Origin: Linanthus parryae
Taxonomy: Eukaryota > Streptophyta > Magnoliopsida > Ericales > Polemoniaceae
Length of the DNA stretch: 64,000 nucleotides
Assembly (NCBI GenBank): GCA_023055425.1
Contig: JALGPY010000006.1
Coordinates: 90,121,935-90,185,934, forward strand
Direction: 5' to 3'
The translations under genes were made by a program, and so were the position numbers. Positions 61,741 through 64,000 of this stretch are shown here, in pieces. Numbering within the stretch: position 1 is the stretch's first letter; each line of letters begins with the position of its first letter. The notes beneath the pieces were generated by a model. It did not search any database. It saw only the letters and a program-made list of their open reading frames with translations, and had not been told where the DNA came from.

Positions 61741-63000
61741 CCCGAAATTCTCTCGTCGATCTCTAAGGATGACATGAACTACGCTTTGATTCATGCAACA
61801 CTAACCCGTCTTCTATTATCAATCAAGCAAAATATAACTTACCGAGTTACCAAATAAGTTGTCTATACCTAAAGCCAATTCAAACCGAGTTACAAAGCTT
61901 GATTCAACTCTAAGCATGCATTAAAGTCTGTTGTTCTACTTTAAAGATCCTAGTTAACTCTACCGAGTTACCAAGTAGTGATAGAACTAGAAGAAACGTT
62001 CAATTTACCGACTAATTCTCACAGAGTTACCACGTGAATATTAATTATGATCAATCATGCGTTAGCTACGCACAAGAAAGATAGAGATAATAACATAAAC
62101 GATTCATAATAATACAAGAACGCATTAATTAAGCCAAAACATGAATCACAACCTCAAAACGAGTTGTTCATATCAAACGCTAACTACAAAACGAGAATTC
62201 CCAGTAGTTAAGGGTTTAGCTACTACAATACATGATCAAAATACGAATTTCAATGATCATGTAACCCAAACTAAGAAGAGATGAGAGAAAATATATCAAA
62301 TGAAGAATCTCCAAGATCCATGATCGATCTCAAGCTCCAAACCCGTCCAACGTAAACTATCACTGGCCAAAATAATCCCTCACAATGTCTAAGTACGTTT
62401 CCCAAGTGTTTGGGAATAGTTAGAAGTAATTACAATAAGTTCCCAAAAGTTTCCAAAGAATTCTGCACCGCACTTGTTCGTGCGACCTACTTGTCCAGGT
62501 CGTGCGACTTTGTGCCAAAACTTCTGAATTCTGTCTGATTACCACTAGGTCGTGCGACCTAATTGTCCAGGTCGTGCAACCTACTTGTCCAGGTCGTGCG
62601 ACCTAGTTTACACTTAACTAAATTATGAAATTCTCCAACTTGTCGCGCACGCCTTCAAATCACTTCACGAGCATCAAGTTATCACTTGTTCCTCCATTTT
62701 GAGTTCTCCACATGATCCAATGCTCGTAACTTCATCTCACGTGCCACTCTAGCACTTGATTCCCCGCGTGTTCCGTTCCTGAAAAACACAACAAGAACAC
62801 CCCGCGAAGATCAAATGTGACAAATTATCTAAATCATACGCCAAAGCAAGCAAGAAACGCCCGAATCGCACATTTAAGCTCAAAACATCCAAAAGTGCAC
62901 TTTTTTCATATTTTAGCTCGAATCTCGTCACTTTGCACCGAAACGCACACAAATGACAATGTAACATGTACGAAGGATAACTCTTATGAAGGAGTTATCA
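61741..63000 (-). repeat. Minus-strand Athila LTR, 5' part
   Basis: It carries repeats of ACCGAGTTACC-like units (61850-62035) homologous to the GGTAACTCGG units of the plus-strand LTR, a TATA-position homologue near 62390-62410, and a tip with a 7-bp inverted repeat (ATAACTC / GAGTTAT, 62977-62998). Confidence 0.8.
62476..62604. repeat. AGGTCGTGCGACCT near-palindrome cluster
   Basis: Full copies lie at 62547 and 62591, with variants at 62476, 62497 and 62569, separated by a TTGTCC-like spacer. They lie 396-524 bp from the LTR start. Confidence 0.9.
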
Positions 63001-63517
63001 ACAAAAGTTGTGAATCATGAATTCAACGAGAAACTCTTCTGGAAGGATCATTTTCTCGGATTGGGCGCCATGAATCAGGCATTGGAATTCTTGAACCTGC
63101 GACATGATACTTTTTTTTGTCAACCATCCTAAACTCTAAGAAATTTTCCACTATGAACTTCTTGGCTCGTGCATCTTCTCTTTTGTACTCTTTCTCTAGG
63201 GATTGTCGAAGTTCATTAGCGGTCTTTACAGCAGAACAAACATTATACAACTGATTTTCTAGGCTATTAATACATAAAGTGAAGATTGCCTCTTTGTCTG
63301 GATTTCGGGAAGTTTAGGCGAGTCATCCGACAGATACTTTGTAAGGCTTGGGGTGGTAATATAGAAATACATCTTCTATTGCCACCGTCTGAAATCTTTG
63401 CTGACGAAATTTTCAGGTTTTTTCTATTCGATGAGCATTGATCGGTATAGCCGGAGTAACATGCACTACTACATTTGTTGTGGCAGCCGAGCTAGTCTCA
63501 ATTCTTCCGTCTGCCAT
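63001..63517 (-). pseudogene. Copia gag remains (5' part of an old copia element)
   Basis: It starts at ATG 63517 (MADGRIETSSAATTN). Pieces in shifting frames fit a copia gag: a KDFRRWQ-like segment, then EYKREDARAKKFIVENFLEFRMVDKK (63250-63110), then QVQEFQCLIHGAQSEKM in the next frame up to the Athila LTR edge. The orientation matches the copia pol remains at 44165-46528, so the two are probably one element split by the Athila pair, with the section from late gag to mid-integrase missing. Confidence 0.72.
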
Positions 63518-63580
63518 TGCTAAACAAAAAAAAAAGTTAGATGAAGAAATACATTACCGGAACAAACTGTAAAATGGGAC

Positions 63581-63770
63581 AGATTACAGAAATAAATCTG
63601 ATTGCAAAAGATTTCGGAAACTGACAACAGATTACAGAAAATAAAATCTGACTGAAAAATAATTGAAATTACAGAAATAAAATATGTCTGAAAAAAAGTT
63701 GCAAATTACAGAAAATAAAATCTGGCTGAAAAAAATTGCAGATTACAGAAATAAAATATTTGTTGAATTC
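63581..63770. repeat. Imperfect tandem repeat, about 36-48 bp units
   Basis: There are five units opening with AGATTACAG or AATTACAG (63581, 63629, 63667, 63704, 63740), each followed by AAATAAAATCTG-like sequence. It lies in the presumed leader upstream of the copia gag. Confidence 0.85.
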
Positions 63771-63837
63771 ACGATATGTTTTCAGAAAAGTGTTGAACAA
63801 AAAACAGTCATGTCTTACGATTGCGAGAAATTAGATT

Positions 63838-64000
63838 TGTGATACGGGTATCGTATCAATTATTATCGTTTATTTATTAGAGTTAGCTATTTAATTATTA
63901 ATACGGGTTGGGCCGTAGAATAAGCCCGTAGGGCTAGGGTTAGGGTTAGTATTATCTATTTAAGAAGATGTAATCTCTCTCAGTTTACAATGAATAAGAA
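63838..64000 (+). mobile_element. Possible start of another LTR, cut by the window edge
   Basis: It starts TGTGATACGGG, with a hairpin (TGATAC, 7-bp loop, GTATCA; 63840-63858). A TATTTAAG box lies at about 63957, followed by CT-rich DNA and AATAAG. This fits the U3 of a small copia-type LTR. Only 163 bp are visible, and neither the far end nor a target duplication can be seen. Confidence 0.4.

Larger units (their letters stand above)
57229..63000 (-). mobile_element. Second Athila-type element, minus strand, truncated after protease
   Basis: In its own orientation: 5' LTR (63000-59813, split by a solo LTR), primer site, gag and protease, then loss of everything else at about 57229. With the solo LTR removed, its LTR is 1,492 bp, the same length as the plus-strand element's. 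The two are related but distinct subfamilies, since gag and LTR repeats differ. Confidence 0.82.

Noticed and set aside
61180..62604. Regularly spaced repeats resembling a CRISPR array
   Set aside because: The spacers are not uniform, the repeats vary, and this is plant LTR DNA. The near-palindromes are described as LTR repeats instead.
63930..63948. Telomere-like GGGTTAGGGTTAG
   Set aside because: There are only two TTAGGG units, and the plant telomere repeat is TTTAGGG. It is probably an ordinary promoter motif.

Overview
The window is nuclear DNA of a flowering plant. It holds nested LTR retrotransposons with plant lineages visible (a chromodomain Ty3/gypsy element of Tekay/Del type, Ty1/copia elements, Athila-type gypsy elements with an env-like ORF), tRNA-Met and tRNA-Asp type primer sites, and one F-box gene. 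AT-rich non-coding DNA suggests a eudicot, but the sequence does not settle this. Nothing here is bacterial: no operons, no CRISPR, no rRNA or tRNA genes seen.

Left edge (1-4400): an F-box neighbourhood with repeated duplication. One F-box gene is intact (1612-2742, minus strand). Its 3' flank is repeated at 1-419, its promoter side is repeated at 41774-42300, and a second F-box copy is broken. Between the two 3'-flank copies lies a frameshifted C-terminal fragment of an adenylate-forming enzyme (468-945). A decayed copia LTR (3273-4260) sits between F-box copies A and B.

4401-41617: a 37.2-kb block inserted into F-box copy B, with one 5-bp target duplication (ggatt) around the whole block. 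It is a tandem retrotransposon array of four ~3.1-kb LTRs alternating with three near-identical Tekay-like gag-pol interiors. None of the three reading frames is intact, and some of the lesions are shared. Each LTR has a TATA box, an ATG-free GC-rich leader ending in a splice-donor-like site, a matching acceptor ~1.65 kb later, and a TAA microsatellite of different length. LTR 2 is split by a complete, young, minus-strand copia element (15053-23565) with an uninterrupted polyprotein, near-identical 1,430-bp LTRs and a ggttt target duplication.

41618-64000: the rest of broken F-box copy B and its duplicated promoter side, then an old minus-strand copia element (LTR 42482-42983, RNase H/RT/integrase remains to 46528). 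It is interrupted by two Athila-type elements lying opposite each other: a plus-strand one (46529-~57228, LTR to env-like ORF, no 3' LTR) and a minus-strand one (57229-63000, LTR to protease only). The minus-strand Athila LTR contains a further solo LTR (60045-61740). Copia gag remains resume at 63001-63517, and another LTR may begin at 63838.

Most notable: (a) the four-LTR array with a single target duplication and its lesion history; (b) clusters of near-palindromes with a TCG-TR-CGA core at the same U3 offset in three different Athila LTRs, and again inside the plus-strand element; (c) the ATG-free leader with conserved splice-like sites in all four Tekay LTRs. Only the F-box gene (1612-2742) and the copia polyprotein (16497-20447) look translatable.
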